A stretch of 64,000 bases of DNA, from positions 1 to 64,000 of IMG/VR virus record IMGVR_UViG_3300031603_000002; one strand, given 5' to 3'. Positions 9,007 through 16,422 of this stretch are shown here, piece after piece (within the stretch, counting starts at the first letter, position 1; each line of letters opens with the position of its first letter). A program made the translations under genes and the position numbers. Below the pieces are notes generated by a model. It searched no databases and was not told the origin of the DNA. It saw nothing but the letters and a program-made list of their open reading frames with translations. This DNA is from a virus.

Positions 9007-9008
9007 GC

Positions 9009-9016
9009 ATATTTAG
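9009..9016 (+). promoter_or_regulatory. Putative late promoter motif ATATTTAG
   Basis: ATATTTAG lies 30 bases upstream of the small core gene at 9047, in sense orientation, in the intergenic gap. It is one of about fifteen copies of ATAYTTA(G/T) in front of virion-type genes. Confidence 0.5.
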
Positions 9017-9046
9017 ACAAGAGCCCACAAGGCGAAGGAGAATTTT

Positions 9047-9325
9047 ATGGCAAAGAAAGTACGACGAATCACCCCTGGCTTCCTGAAGAAGATTATCATT
9101 CAAGAGGCTAGGAAACTAAAACTAGAAACGATTGAGCAAGGTAAGAAGGCAGCTGAGGACGTCAACGCTGACGAAGTTGATGCTGATGCGCTCGCCGGTA
9201 CGCTTGAGCAGGATCTTGATTTTATCAAGGCTCTGAAGATTAAGGAAGCGAAGATGGTTCGCGGTCTCAAGAGGTTGCGTGAGCAGAAATCAAAGTTGCG
9301 TCGCCGAGTCGCTCGCCGAATCTAA
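9047..9325 (+). CDS. Small basic prohead-core-like protein
   Basis: A 92-residue, strongly basic, helical protein with a good AAGGAG ribosome site. The N-terminal 20 residues (K-K-V-R-R-I-T-P-G-F-L-K-K-I-I-I-Q-E) end in I-Q-E followed by Ala, a gp21-type site. The C-terminus is a coiled-coil-like stretch with Arg/Lys clusters (L-R-R-R-V-A-R-R-I). T4 has two small core proteins, gp67 and gp68, in this neighbourhood; size and position fit that role, though I cannot show homology. It is preceded by its own late motif. Confidence 0.7.
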   Translation: MAKKVRRITPGFLKKIIIQEARKLKLETIEQGKKAAEDVNADEVDADALAGTLEQDLDFIKALKIKEAKMVRGLKRLREQKSKLRRRVARRI

Positions 9326-9354
9326 AACTTTGTTCATGCTAGAAGGAGAACATC

Positions 9355-9930
9355 ATGGCAATTGAAGTCATTAAAAAATCAGAACAGGTCACCATCGAGC
9401 CCGACAAGAAGTTGGGGTACCGAGGTAATCTAAACACAGAAGGTGCAATGGGCAAAGCCAACGCAACCGCTCTAACATCTATTTTTAAGGGCTCACCACT
9501 TCCAGGCTATTCTCCAACGAATATCAAAGTCGGCGGCGAGAAGGATGATATTGATACTTCGGACGCCGCGGCATATCGAAAGTGGTTCATGAGCAACGTT
9601 GTGAAAGGAAAGATCAGTGACGAGGCTTATGGTCTCGGACAATTCCATCTCGACTACAATGATGAGGCAACAAACCTTCCTGACATGAATGGCGTAAAGA
9701 CAGGAGCTGCCGGGCTTCCTGCAACTCCTTTCGTTCCCAATCCTGTTTCTCCTGGGGAAGGAAGTGTCAACCCGTCTACAATGGCTGCGGCACCAGAAGG
9801 GTTTGTTAATAAGCAGACACCGAGCGCGCCGTTCTCAGGAGCCAGCGTTTCGCTGCCATCTGACGGAACGAAAGCAGAGCCCGCCAGAAACCCAACCAAC
9901 ACAGCAAAGCAGATAAAAGACAGACTGTAA
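9355..9930 (+). CDS. Head-module protein, unknown function
   Basis: A 191-residue protein behind a strong GGAGA ribosome site. It is Ala/Pro/Gly/Ser rich with a more ordered middle (A-A-Y-R-K-W-F-M-S-N-V-V-K-G-K-I) and a disordered C-terminal half full of Pro, Ser and Gly. There is no catalytic motif, signal peptide or membrane segment. It lies between the small core protein and the scaffold gene, so a virion or assembly role is the default inference. I do not recognise the family. Confidence 0.65.
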   Translation: MAIEVIKKSEQVTIEPDKKLGYRGNLNTEGAMGKANATALTSIFKGSPLPGYSPTNIKVGGEKDDIDTSDAAAYRKWFMSNVVKGKISDEAYGLGQFHLDYNDEATNLPDMNGVKTGAAGLPATPFVPNPVSPGEGSVNPSTMAAAPEGFVNKQTPSAPFSGASVSLPSDGTKAEPARNPTNTAKQIKDRL

Positions 9931-9948
9931 GTCACCGGAATAGTTGAT

Positions 9949-10458
9949 ATGCTTATTAACAAACTCCACGAGGCTATGTCGAAACCTGACGCCAGAACCG
10001 GTTTAGGTTTCGGCATAATGGAACCACAGTTCCATGGTGAGAAAGAGGCTGGCGGATCATTTCCATATACCGAAGACGACCCGTATAAAAATGCTCCGGA
10101 CGCTGACGAAGAAGATGTGGATGCAGTTATAAACAAGGGCGCAGGGTTTATCCCGTCAGACAGTTTCCACATCAGTTCCCGCCCGAATCCGTATTATTTT
10201 TCGGAAGGCTCAGGTAGCTTGTGTACGTTCTTCTGGGACTGTGAACAGGTTATCCTTGAAATGGCAAACTATGATGCTGGTGTGAGTGCTAGTGGTGGTG
10301 TAGCCGGTTCTAATTACAAACGGACAGGTTCATTGAGGGGATGGGCATCAGCTCCACCGGAATCATTTCCTGAAGCAGAAGAAAATTCTGATGACTTTGA
10401 AAATGAAGAGCATATTTATTCAGTGCAAGATTTGGTAAAAAATGAAGACGAAAGTTAG
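9949..10458 (+). CDS. Acidic head-module protein, unknown function
   Basis: A 169-residue acidic protein with a charged C-terminal tail (about ten Asp/Glu within the last 30 residues) and a central aromatic segment (F-F-W-D-C-E-Q-V-I-L-E-M). The N-terminus M-L-I-N-K-L-H-E-A contains L-H-E/A, compatible with gp21 processing. It is located directly before the scaffold gene. Nothing ties it to a known family. The gap downstream holds a late promoter motif, so this gene may end a transcription unit. Confidence 0.6.
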   Translation: MLINKLHEAMSKPDARTGLGFGIMEPQFHGEKEAGGSFPYTEDDPYKNAPDADEEDVDAVINKGAGFIPSDSFHISSRPNPYYFSEGSGSLCTFFWDCEQVILEMANYDAGVSASGGVAGSNYKRTGSLRGWASAPPESFPEAEENSDDFENEEHIYSVQDLVKNEDES

Positions 10459-10475
10459 TTTTCCAAAGTTACCGA

Positions 10476-10483
10476 ATACTTAG
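10476..10483 (+). promoter_or_regulatory. Putative late promoter motif ATACTTAG
   Basis: ATACTTAG lies 16 bases upstream of the scaffold start in a 41-base gap, in sense orientation. It is a member of the recurrent octamer set. Confidence 0.5.
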
Positions 10484-10499
10484 TTGCAAGAGGTTATGG

Positions 10500-12251
10500 A
10501 TGTCAACAGTATATGACGAAGCATTGCTAGACGCGCAAAAAATTCGAGATGCAGCCGAACAAGCTGCACAGGCTCGAATTATGGAAACGATAACTCCACA
10601 AATCAGGGAAATGATCAACAACAGAATTTTGTTCGAACAAGACGAAACTGATGAAGACGAAACTGATGAAGATGATGAAGGCACGATGGGTGACATGGAA
10701 GACGATTACGATCTTGAATCCATGCTCAACGGAATGCCTGATGTCGGAGTTGATTTCGAAGATGCCGCATCGCAAGAGGCAGTTACACAGGCAGGTTCTG
10801 TTTCAGTTCATGCTGCAGGCGACGTGAACATTAACGTATCGGAGTCACACGACGAAATGATGCTAGGTGAAGCCGGCGCAAACGTTCTTGCGTCCCTTAT
10901 TAATAAGGACTTCGTCGCACCGCGTCGTCTCGAAGAGAAAATCGACGACCTATCGAAGCGAGTCAAGAAACTCGGCGATGTGGTGAGCGTACTTCGAGAG
11001 AGCAAATTATCAAACGTTAAAAGAAAACGATTAGAACTAGGTTTTATGTCATGTGTTAAGGACGCGGTGTCCTTGCAGAATGAAGTAAAATCGAGTGGAA
11101 CAGGTCATCGGCGCCTTCATGCAAAGCTGAATTCTACCATTAAGGAGATGAGAGAAATGTCAAGTAAATACAAAAAGAACATTTTCGACTTTCTTTTCGA
11201 GGGCGATGACGCTGAATCGAAGAAGAAAGATGCGAACGACGCCGTGAACGAGCAGGAAGAAACTGGAGAGGACGTTGAAGTTCTTGATGGTGGTCTTGAG
11301 GATTCAGGCGAAGAATTGGATTTGGATGTCGAAGAAGAAGGCGTTCCAACAGGCGACGTTGATGTCGACGCTGCAACCTCCGCACTCCAGAGCCTCGGTT
11401 CTGCTCTTGGTCTCGACCTTGAGATTGTCGGTGAGGAAGGCGGCGGCGAAGAAGACTTCGGTGGCGAAATGGATTATGAGGAAGGTGGCGAAGAAGGATT
11501 CGACGATGTTGAAGACCTGGACGTTGACCTGGAAGAATCAGCATGGTCCGGCCTGAAAGAGTCTGATGACTTGGACGAAGTCTACGAAATCGATGAGTCG
11601 GTTCTTCGTAATGAGCTTTCACGCATGCGTCGTGGTAAGCGAGCACCAGTTCGTGAGTCCGCTGCACGTAAGAAATTGCGTCGAATGGTTCGCGAAGCTG
11701 CTGAAGATGAAGCTGACCAGTTTGGTGACGGTAAGATTCTCGGTGACGTGATTGAAATCGACGAAGACACACTGATCAACGTCCTAGCGGATGAGCTCGG
11801 TACAGTCGCTGAGGGTCGCCGACCAGCGCGTCGTCAACGACGCGCACCTCGAGGTCGCCGACCAGCACCTCGTGCTCACGCACGTGCTATGAAAGAAGCA
11901 AAGACATACAAAACTGCGGCAACCAAGTTGAAGAAACAACTGGTTGAAATGAACATGTTCAACGCGAAGCTCTTGTTTGCTAACAAGTTGCTCCAGAACA
12001 AGGGACTAACCGTAAAACAACAGCGAGCAATTGTTGAGGCGATCGATAATGCCAAGACGCTCCGTGAGGCAAAACTGCTTTACAAATCACTCTCCGAGTC
12101 ACTCACTCGTAGGGGCCAAGGTGGCGAAACACTGAGTGAAGGAAAAAGGACTCTCGGGTCGTCTTCCAGATCAACCCGGTCAGGGCAACCTGCCAAAAGT
12201 GGTGTTGATGCAGGTCGATGGGCAGTCCTAGCAGGTCTTCCCGGCAAATAA
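10500..12251 (+). CDS. 22: Prohead scaffold/core protein (gp22-like), unusually long, with a nested in-frame start
   Basis: A 583-residue, highly charged, helical protein in the position of T4 gp22, the main core scaffold that gp21 degrades before packaging. T4 gp22 is about half this size. It has an acidic low-complexity stretch near residues 45-75 (repeated D-E-T-D-E), a coiled-coil middle, a second long acidic region (about 230-360) and a very basic Arg/Ala/Pro segment (about 437-465). Many potential cleavage sites are present, such as M-V-R-E/A and T-V-A-E/G. Codon 220 is an ATG with its own ribosome site, see the separate entry. The ATG at 10500 is preceded by AGAGG. Assignment rests on position and composition. 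Confidence 0.8.
   Translation: MSTVYDEALLDAQKIRDAAEQAAQARIMETITPQIREMINNRILFEQDETDEDETDEDDEGTMGDMEDDYDLESMLNGMPDVGVDFEDAASQEAVTQAGSVSVHAAGDVNINVSESHDEMMLGEAGANVLASLINKDFVAPRRLEEKIDDLSKRVKKLGDVVSVLRESKLSNVKRKRLELGFMSCVKDAVSLQNEVKSSGTGHRRLHAKLNSTIKEMREMSSKYKKNIFDFLFEGDDAESKKKDANDAVNEQEETGEDVEVLDGGLEDSGEELDLDVEEEGVPTGDVDVDAATSALQSLGSALGLDLEIVGEEGGGEEDFGGEMDYEEGGEEGFDDVEDLDVDLEESAWSGLKESDDLDEVYEIDESVLRNELSRMRRGKRAPVRESAARKKLRRMVREAAEDEADQFGDGKILGDVIEIDEDTLINVLADELGTVAEGRRPARRQRRAPRGRRPAPRAHARAMKEAKTYKTAATKLKKQLVEMNMFNAKLLFANKLLQNKGLTVKQQRAIVEAIDNAKTLREAKLLYKSLSESLTRRGQGGETLSEGKRTLGSSSRSTRSGQPAKSGVDAGRWAVLAGLPGK
11142..11159 (+). promoter_or_regulatory. Internal ribosome site and in-frame start within the scaffold gene
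   Basis: AAGGAG (11142-11147) is followed nine bases later by an in-frame ATG (11157). It would give a 364-residue C-terminal form starting M-S-S-K-Y-K-K-N-I-F-D-F-L-F-E-G. That N-terminus ends in L-F-E/G at residue 15, the same shape as the gp21-type leader of the ParB-like protein at 18813. The nested form may therefore be the real gp22 homologue. Confidence 0.5.
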
Positions 12252-12275
12252 TTTTGCCGAAGTCCATAGACAACA

Positions 12276-12283
12276 ATACTTAA
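12276..12283 (+). promoter_or_regulatory. Putative late promoter motif ATACTTAA
   Basis: ATACTTAA lies 19 bases upstream of the major capsid ATG, in the 51-base gap, in sense orientation. The last base departs from the usual G/T. Confidence 0.5.
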
Positions 12284-12302
12284 GTTCAAAGGAGAACATA
12301 TA

Positions 12303-14189
12303 ATGTCTACATTTAATCTAGAAATGCTAACCGAGGGGATTCAAAAACGTCACGTCGGAGCACAAAACAAACTACTCATCGAGAAGTGGAACCGTACTGG
12401 TCTTCTTCGCGGGCTTGGCGGCACGAAACGAGAGAACATGGCACGCTTGCTCGAAAGTCAGGCTGGCCAGGTAATCAGGGAGGCATCGTCAATTTCGACT
12501 GGCGGCGCAAACGGAACTTCGTCAGGTGACCTTCGTGGTTTTACAAACATCGCATTCCCATTGGTTCGCCGAGTCTTCGGTGGATTGATTGCGAACGACC
12601 TTGTTTCGATTCAGCCAATGAGCCTTCCTTCCGGACTGCTCTTCTACATGGACTACACTTACGGTGGAGACATGGCGGGTAACGTCGGAGCTGCGGTGCC
12701 TTACGCATCAGGTTCGTCAATCTACAACAGCCCAACCGGCAAAGGCATTCAGTCTGGTTCGCAGGGTGTCGGTGGTCAGTACGACCTAGCCGGTTCAGGT
12801 TTCTCACGTGTGTACGGTGTAACAGCCGCAACAACGTTGCTAACCTCGGGCGCTTTCGGCAGCGGAAACACATTTGTTGTTTCCAAGGCCCTGGCTGCAA
12901 CCGGTTCCGACGGTAAACTGCTACAGTACGATCCGCAGATCACAAACGCAATTGAGAACAACGCCGCTGGACCAGGCGAGAAGGTTGGTAACGGTGTATA
13001 CTCGGCGGTCGTGGTTTCGTTGGCTTCAGGCGGCACACTCTTTGGTGATGCTGACCTTACGTTGTCTAAGGACTTCTCGATGGGGCCAACCAACCCATAC
13101 AAGATTGTTGGTAACGACACCAATGGTAACGCAATCCAGGGTGGTAGCACAGCTAACATTCGTCGATTGAACCAGATGGGTGTGTGGGATGGTAACACAT
13201 TCACGCCTAACGGGCTCGTAAGAGCTGGTGAAGCTGGCGCTGCACTCTTGATGATCGTTTCTGGTGCAAACGTGGCTACTGTCGCGGCGGCATCTGTTAT
13301 ACTTGCTAAGCCATTGGCTGCAGCACTTGATTCGGCAGCGAACACAGGCGACACCTTGGTGATTCCTTCGTTCGAGTCTGATTTCGGAGTCAACCCTTCA
13401 CCGGCAATCCCTGAAATCGACATCAAGATCGAGTCAATCGCTGTTGTTGCTGAAACTCGTAAGTTGCGTGCACGCTGGTCGCCAGAAATGGCACAGGACC
13501 TGAATGCTTACCACAGCCTTGACGCTGAGGTTGAGTTGACACACATCCTGTCCGAGCAGATCGCAATGGAGCTTGACCGAGAAATCTTGAATGACTTGCT
13601 GACACAGGCTGGAGCCGCGCGCTTCTACTGGTCACGTAGTCCAGGCAAGTTCCTCAACAAGCAGACTGGTCAAGAGGTCAACCGTACAAACTCACTGACT
13701 CCTGGTCCGGCATTCACCGGTACAGTACGAGAGTGGTACGAGACTCTTATCGAGACCATCATCGATGTTGCTAACGAGATCCATCGTAAGACACTTCGTG
13801 GTTCGGCTAACTTCATCGTTGTCGGCCCGGATGTTGCAACAATCTTCGAGTCTTCAATCCTGTACAAGCCAAGCTTCTCGCTTGACGCTGACGGACAGGT
13901 TGGCCCGATGGTTATCGGTGCTGAGAAGGTTGGTACCCTGTCGAATCGCTTCTCGGTTTACAAGGACCCTTACTTCCCACGCAACCAGATTCTGGTTGGA
14001 TACAAGGGCGGAAGCTACCTGGAGACAGGATACGTCTACGCTCCTTACGTCCCGTTGATCGTGACTCCTACCATCTTCGCACCCGAAGACTTCACACCTC
14101 GAAAGGGCGTGATGACTCGGTACGGTAAGAAAATGGTGAGAAATGACTTTTATGGCACGGTAACTTGCCTTGACATGAATGTGATATAG
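12303..14189 (+). CDS. 23: Major capsid protein gp23
   Basis: A 628-residue HK97-fold capsomer protein. Characteristic gp23 blocks include F-P-L-V-R-R-V-F-G-G-L (about 84-94), the strand L-L-F-Y-M-D-Y-T-Y-G-G, then R-K-L-R-A-R-W-S-P-E-M-A-Q-D-L, L-S-E-Q-I-A-M-E-L-D-R-E-I-L and the terminal F-Y-G-T-V-T-C-L-D. It is about 100 residues longer than T4 gp23, mostly through an Ala/Gly/Thr-rich insertion between about residues 165 and 365. The N-terminal propeptide probably ends at Glu60 (G-Q-V-I-R-E/A), matching the gp21 consensus. It has a strong GGAG ribosome site, a late motif upstream and a terminator downstream, as expected for the most abundant late product. Confidence 0.97.
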   Translation: MSTFNLEMLTEGIQKRHVGAQNKLLIEKWNRTGLLRGLGGTKRENMARLLESQAGQVIREASSISTGGANGTSSGDLRGFTNIAFPLVRRVFGGLIANDLVSIQPMSLPSGLLFYMDYTYGGDMAGNVGAAVPYASGSSIYNSPTGKGIQSGSQGVGGQYDLAGSGFSRVYGVTAATTLLTSGAFGSGNTFVVSKALAATGSDGKLLQYDPQITNAIENNAAGPGEKVGNGVYSAVVVSLASGGTLFGDADLTLSKDFSMGPTNPYKIVGNDTNGNAIQGGSTANIRRLNQMGVWDGNTFTPNGLVRAGEAGAALLMIVSGANVATVAAASVILAKPLAAALDSAANTGDTLVIPSFESDFGVNPSPAIPEIDIKIESIAVVAETRKLRARWSPEMAQDLNAYHSLDAEVELTHILSEQIAMELDREILNDLLTQAGAARFYWSRSPGKFLNKQTGQEVNRTNSLTPGPAFTGTVREWYETLIETIIDVANEIHRKTLRGSANFIVVGPDVATIFESSILYKPSFSLDADGQVGPMVIGAEKVGTLSNRFSVYKDPYFPRNQILVGYKGGSYLETGYVYAPYVPLIVTPTIFAPEDFTPRKGVMTRYGKKMVRNDFYGTVTCLDMNVI

Positions 14190-14200
14190 TTGAATGTCAT

Positions 14201-14214
14201 CTAACTTCGGTTAG
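14201..14214 (+). other. UUCG hairpin just behind gp23
   Basis: CTAAC-TTCG-GTTAG forms a short stem with the extra-stable UUCG tetraloop, extendable by two weaker pairs. It has no T-tract. It lies 12 bases after the gp23 stop and 19 bases before the terminator, so it may protect the 3' end of the capsid mRNA. Confidence 0.55.
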
Positions 14215-14232
14215 GTAAGTTCTTGAAGGGGT

Positions 14233-14258
14233 CCCCGGAGCAATCCGGGGGCCTTTTC
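14233..14258 (+). terminator. Rho-independent terminator after gp23
   Basis: A seven-pair GC-rich stem CCCCGGA/TCCGGGG with a GCAA tetraloop, followed by GCCTTTTCT. It closes the packaging/head transcription unit before the accessory region. Confidence 0.9.
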
Positions 14259-14299
14259 TATTTAAGTCACATTCAAATGTACATTAGAGCACGTTCAAC

Positions 14300-14305
14300 T
14301 ATAAT
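14300..14305 (+). promoter_or_regulatory. Possible promoter for the homing endonuclease
   Basis: TATAAT lies 18 bases before the endonuclease ATG and downstream of the gp23 terminator, with TGTACA 16 bases upstream as a weak -35. The gene needs its own promoter because of the terminator. Confidence 0.4.
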
Positions 14306-14323
14306 TAGATTTGGAGGTACATA

Positions 14324-15109
14324 ATGAGATCTTGCAAAATATGTGGAAAGGAATTTACTAGACTAGCTGCTCATGTCAATCGTTCACATAATGTTGGCTA
14401 TGAAGGATATATGTTGGAATTTGAATATAACGGAATCAATCCAAAATGCAAATGTGGTTGTGGCAACAACACTCCGTTTACACGCTCACATGGGATGGGA
14501 TTTTTAAGCTATATTCATGGGCACTCTGCCAGAATTGAAGGGCGACTGACTGCAGAATCTAAGCGCAAAATCGGCGAAAAGAACAGAAAAAATATGAAAC
14601 GGTATATGACGGAAAATCCTGAGCATGCAAAGAAAAAAGCAAAACAAATGTACTCGGCAATCATACCAGAGGTCCGTAAACGATCTGCGAAAACAAACGC
14701 GGAAAATTGGCAGAAACCGCATATGGCAGAGAAGCGAAAGGAAGCGACAATCCGTGCAATCGAACTCAGCGAGCAAGGCATCATCGGGCCGCAGGCGCCA
14801 TTCAAGACCGAGTGGAAGTTCAACCCGTTCACACAACAAAATGAGTATATGCATTCCGGCTGGGAGTCGCGGTTTCTAGACGAGTGTATCGAACAGGATG
14901 AATCAGTCACTAAAAAGCACGAAATCCGCATCCCATACAATGACCCAAACGGTGTCGAGAGAACCTACGTACCAGACTTCCTGTCAATCTCAGGCTCAAC
15001 ACTCTACGAAGTCAAGGGCCAGGAAAATGACACCGACCCGCTAAAATACCAAGCCGCCATAAGCTGGTGCTCCCAGAACGACAAGAAATTCTGCGTCATC
15101 CGGTTCTAA
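14324..15109 (+). CDS. Free-standing homing endonuclease, PD-(D/E)xK type
   Basis: A 261-residue protein with GGAGGT before the ATG. The N-terminus has a C2H2-like finger (C4, C7, H17, H22) and a C-K-C-G-C-G knuckle (about 42-47) followed by G-H-S-A-R. The middle is a basic Lys-rich linker resembling NUMOD/intron-endonuclease DNA-binding repeats. The C-terminal domain has W-E-S-R-F, then Y-V-P-D-F (Asp218) and L-Y-E-V-K-G (Glu229, Lys231), the PD-(D/E)xK triad of Vsr/TnsA-like nucleases. It lies outside the head operon, behind the terminator, as selfish endonucleases often do. The last codons are repeated 650 bases downstream (see repeats). Cutting a gp23-type allele in competing phages is inference. 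Confidence 0.8.
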   Translation: MRSCKICGKEFTRLAAHVNRSHNVGYEGYMLEFEYNGINPKCKCGCGNNTPFTRSHGMGFLSYIHGHSARIEGRLTAESKRKIGEKNRKNMKRYMTENPEHAKKKAKQMYSAIIPEVRKRSAKTNAENWQKPHMAEKRKEATIRAIELSEQGIIGPQAPFKTEWKFNPFTQQNEYMHSGWESRFLDECIEQDESVTKKHEIRIPYNDPNGVERTYVPDFLSISGSTLYEVKGQENDTDPLKYQAAISWCSQNDKKFCVIRF

Positions 15110-15115
15110 CAGATA
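15088..15115 (+). repeat. 28-bp direct repeat, copy 1
   Basis: It covers the last codons and stop of the homing endonuclease plus CAGATA. It is identical to 15762-15789, and together the copies flank the ADP-ribosyltransferase-like gene. Confidence 0.9.
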
Positions 15116-15120
15116 CCTAG
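15113..15120 (+). promoter_or_regulatory. Variant late motif ATACCTAG
   Basis: One mismatch from ATAYTTAG, 24 bases upstream of the ART-like gene. The corresponding place after repeat copy 2 has a perfect ATATTTAG. Confidence 0.35.
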
Positions 15121-15144
15121 TCTATACAAAGGACTGATAACAGA

Positions 15145-15762
15145 ATGAAAAACAGCCAAACATTGACACGATTCATCAACGAAACCCTTGAATCAGACGA
15201 TTATCGTGGAAGTCACCAGGCAGCAGACAGGGAAGGTGGCTGTCCGATGACAGACGTCACTAAAAATGACATTTATCCAGATGATTTCTACACATCAGTC
15301 GGCTCAACATATTACGGTGATGGCCGACGCACAGACTATCAAGTCTGGGCAATGATAAAACGTGTGCACAACAAAAAATGGGCGCAAGTCAAAGTTTATC
15401 GAGCTGTCCCGCATAAGCCGACAAATGATGAAAGAATTTCACAAATAGAAAAAGAGCAAGCAGAAATGCTAAAAACAGGCAAGCTTCCAATGCTTGCTGT
15501 AACTCCACTAAGTCAAAGCCAGTATTACAACAAAAACTACAATGAGTTAGAAACCCTGTTGAAGCAAGATGCTGATGAACCACCCCGCCCGAAACTAAAA
15601 ATAAATCCAGGCGATTGGGTCACGATTTTTAGGCCGTACGCATCAGAACACGGTCGTGCTTCGCTAAACAACGAATACAAAATATTGAGCAAGACAGTTT
15701 TTGCCCGGGACCTGTATACAGAAGGCAACAGCATGTACGAATGGGGCTGGGACCCGGATTGA
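15145..15762 (+). CDS. Putative ADP-ribosyltransferase-like protein with gp21-type leader
   Basis: A 205-residue protein. The N-terminus M-K-N-S-Q-T-L-T-R-F-I-N-E/T ends in I-N-E, a gp21 consensus site. The rest has the order expected of small phage ART-like domains: V-Y-R-A-V-P (Arg86), I-N-P-G-D-W-V-T with Y-A-S-E-H-G, and near the C-terminus N-S-M-Y-E-W-G (Glu199). I recognise this as a widespread phage module likely to have the R-S/T-E ART fold, but the catalytic role is inferred. T4 packages the ART Alt in its head and trims it with gp21, so leader plus ART fits an injected host-modifying enzyme. The gene is bracketed by 28-bp direct repeats, and the second begins at the last base of its stop codon. 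Confidence 0.6.
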   Translation: MKNSQTLTRFINETLESDDYRGSHQAADREGGCPMTDVTKNDIYPDDFYTSVGSTYYGDGRRTDYQVWAMIKRVHNKKWAQVKVYRAVPHKPTNDERISQIEKEQAEMLKTGKLPMLAVTPLSQSQYYNKNYNELETLLKQDADEPPRPKLKINPGDWVTIFRPYASEHGRASLNNEYKILSKTVFARDLYTEGNSMYEWGWDPD

Positions 15763-15789
15763 TTCTGCGTCATCCGGTTCTAACAGATA
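15762..15789 (+). repeat. 28-bp direct repeat, copy 2
   Basis: Identical to 15088-15115 but non-coding here. It starts on the last base of the ART-like stop and runs into the late motif before the next gene. It looks like a recombination scar or duplication end point. Confidence 0.9.
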
Positions 15790-15794
15790 TTTAG
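15787..15794 (+). promoter_or_regulatory. Putative late promoter motif ATATTTAG
   Basis: ATATTTAG lies 20 bases upstream of the MKIT gene at 15815, in sense orientation. Confidence 0.5.
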
Positions 15795-15814
15795 GAACAT
15801 AAGAGGCCAGTCAC

Positions 15815-16057
15815 ATGAAAATCACAAAAACACAACTCAGAAAATTGATCCGCGAACAAACTGAAGATAAGACCGATCGGGCAGAACAACTATTCAATCA
15901 ACTGGGCAAAGATGCACAAAAAGCGATAGAAAGTTTGCTGGGAAAGAAAGAGTTTTGCCAGGCAGTTGCGAAAGAGATTGAGCTCCACGGCGACCAAGCC
16001 GCGAAGCTGTCTGTAATTAGGGCAATTGCTTTGACACTAATAGGAAGGGCGCAATGA
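15815..16057 (+). CDS. Small MKIT-leader protein, putative head-internal protein
   Basis: An 80-residue protein starting M-K-I-T-K-T-Q-L-R-K-L-I-R-E/Q, with the predicted gp21 cleavage after Glu14. The remaining 66 residues are helical and charged, without a recognisable domain. GAGG precedes the ATG. The stop overlaps the next MKIT gene (ATGA), so the two are coupled. Role as injected or head-core protein is inferred from the leader. Confidence 0.7.
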   Translation: MKITKTQLRKLIREQTEDKTDRAEQLFNQLGKDAQKAIESLLGKKEFCQAVAKEIELHGDQAAKLSVIRAIALTLIGRAQ

Positions 16058-16176
16058 AAATCACAGAATCACAACTTAGAAATATGGTCAAAGAACAGTC
16101 ACGACGCCCTCGCGTTGAAGTGAAACCCCAGCTTAACGACTACGATGAGCCTCTTCGTGGGTTACAAGCCGCATAA
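16054..16176 (+). CDS. Tiny MKIT-leader protein (40 residues)
   Basis: A 40-codon ORF starting inside the previous stop, with GGAAGG as ribosome site. It begins M-K-I-T-E-S-Q-L-R-N-M-V-K-E/Q, the same leader as its neighbour, with Glu at residue 14. After predicted cleavage only 26 residues, basic then acidic, would remain. It could be a genuine peptide, or the front half of a longer protein continuing in the +1 frame at 16145 if a frameshift or sequence error lies near 16140-16170. The leader makes translation of its start very likely. Confidence 0.6.
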   Translation: MKITESQLRNMVKEQSRRPRVEVKPQLNDYDEPLRGLQAA

Positions 16177-16378
16177 GTCGTATGTAAGGGTTTCACCGCC
16201 AGCACGTTTCCCATCAGAAGATTATGCAGCAGAAAGTTTGACGAATAGCGACTTCACCGTAGGCGGCACCCCGGGAACTCGTGAAGAATTCATCCAGTTC
16301 ATGGCGGCAAATGCTGGTAAGGGAATGCTAAACAAACGAGCTCCCAGGAAATACACCAACTTAGATTTCGTAACATAA
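16145..16378 (+). CDS. Small protein overlapping the preceding MKIT ORF
   Basis: A 77-residue ORF in the +1 frame relative to the 40-codon MKIT gene, overlapping it by 32 bases. There is no ribosome site at its ATG. Composition is ordinary (G-Y-K-P-H-K-S-Y-V-R-V at the start, E-E-F-I-Q-F-M-A-A-N-A in the middle), so it is plausibly coding, but independent initiation is doubtful. Reading on from the MKIT frame would give a leader-bearing protein of ordinary size. No function is assigned. Confidence 0.45.
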   Translation: MSLFVGYKPHKSYVRVSPPARFPSEDYAAESLTNSDFTVGGTPGTREEFIQFMAANAGKGMLNKRAPRKYTNLDFVT

Positions 16379-16398
16379 TACATCTGGCTCATTCATCG

Positions 16399-16404
16399 TA
16401 TAAT
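16399..16404 (+). promoter_or_regulatory. Possible -10 element
   Basis: TATAAT lies 18 bases upstream of the gene at 16423, with no good -35 partner. Confidence 0.3.
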
Positions 16405-16422
16405 CTCTAAACGGAGGTTGTG

